Assembly (NCBI RefSeq): GCF_900115165.1
Contig: NZ_FOVP01000021.1
Coordinates: 1-64,000 of the forward strand
DNA: 64,000 nucleotides
Source: Roseovarius lutimaris
Lineage (GTDB): Bacteria > Pseudomonadota > Alphaproteobacteria > Rhodobacterales > Rhodobacteraceae
Direction of reading: 5' to 3'
Below the pieces are notes generated by a model, which ran no database searches, had not been told where the DNA came from, and saw nothing but the letters and a program-made list of their open reading frames with translations. Below are positions 63,762 to 64,000 of the stretch, in pieces. The translations under genes were made by a program, and so were the position numbers. Positions within the stretch are counted from its first letter, which is position 1; every line of letters starts with the position of its first letter.

Positions 63762-64000
63762 TTAGGTTTCGGTATCCAGCGAAAGTGTCATGGAATCTGT
63801 CTCGATCATGGGGAAGGACACTTTGGTGAAACCGCAGCCTGTTAGAAATGACACGATCCCGGTCACGGTCTTGAACTCACGAACGCAGATTTCACCAGAA
63901 AGCCGAGAACGGGCTGTGACAAGCATCTGTTTAGACCCGTCAGGATGATGGACCTCCATCGTCCAAAGACCGTGCCAAGTTGACGCTTTTCGCGTTGGCG
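63762..64000 (-). CDS. Partial gene, homologue of the protein heading the virB operon
   Basis: The frame runs off the right edge, so the start lies outside. The 79 visible residues match the last part of the 41210 protein from TRKASTWHGLW onward. The ATG at 63959 is internal to the shared region and is not the start. Confidence 0.75.
   Translation of the reverse strand, partial: PTRKASTWHGLWTMEVHHPDGSKQMLVTARSRLSGEICVREFKTVTGIVSFLTGCGFTKVSFPMIETDSMTLSLDTET

Overview
The window reads as a large conjugative plasmid, or plasmid-like element, from an alphaproteobacterium, most likely a Rhodobacterales (Roseobacter-group) host. The evidence is a solitary RepC-family initiator, a VirB/VirD4 type IV secretion system (T4SS) with a VirD2-like relaxase and VirC1/VirC2-like proteins, an RcgA/RcgR-like pair of the kind known from rhizobial plasmids, and plasmid housekeeping genes (ssb, ParB-like, ArdC, DUF3768). 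No rRNA, tRNA, CRISPR array or intact insertion sequence was seen. The host name is inference.

Layout. 0-9 kb: plasmid backbone, mostly minus strand: an HTH protein, a TSCPD-like protein, ssb, a secreted nuclease, a cascade of overlapping small genes ending in a lone copy of the VirD4 membrane domain, a VapBC-type toxin-antitoxin pair, a secreted zinc peptidase, a ParB-like protein and a DUF3768 protein. 9.1-22.8 kb: cargo of chromosomal character: a bestrophin-like channel; a LysR gene divergent from a glutathione-dependent formaldehyde detoxification set (adhC, NDH-2-like, fghA, Gfa-like); a quinone oxidoreductase next to a UvrA paralogue; and an EamA exporter. 23-26 kb: an SRAP protein and repC with a duplicated hairpin cassette upstream. 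25.8-30.6 kb: accessory genes and the rcgA-rcgR pair. 31-40.5 kb: a defence operon, hsdM-abi-(24-codon ORF)-hsdS-mrr-HEPN-HEPN?-hsdR, almost entirely translationally coupled. 41-52.8 kb: the virB operon. 52.8-60.4 kb: virD4, relaxase and a MobC-like protein on the minus strand, then an oriT candidate and virC1-virC2 on the plus strand. 60.4-64 kb: small plasmid genes, a DUF6927-like protein, ardC and a partial gene at the edge.

How it works together: replication by RepC; processing at oriT by relaxase, MobC and VirC1/C2; export through VirD4 and the VirB channel. SSB and ArdC probably help establishment in a new host, and the restriction/HEPN island and VapBC favour retention. A near-identical AT-rich palindrome lies upstream of ssb, the zinc peptidase, the SRAP region, a secreted protein, virB and mobC, which suggests one regulator controls many backbone genes.

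The strongest unexplained signals are: (1) three families of repeated non-coding elements whose stems vary in a compensatory way (here called X, Y and Z); (2) the shared AT-rich operator; (3) a VirB5 paralogue with a lytic transglycosylase domain inserted in it; (4) a 344-bp T-poor ACACGA-rich tract directly upstream of virC1, resembling an overdrive; (5) the HEPN/Mrr-loaded type I restriction operon. All positions and motifs were read by eye from the sequence; no alignments or searches were run.
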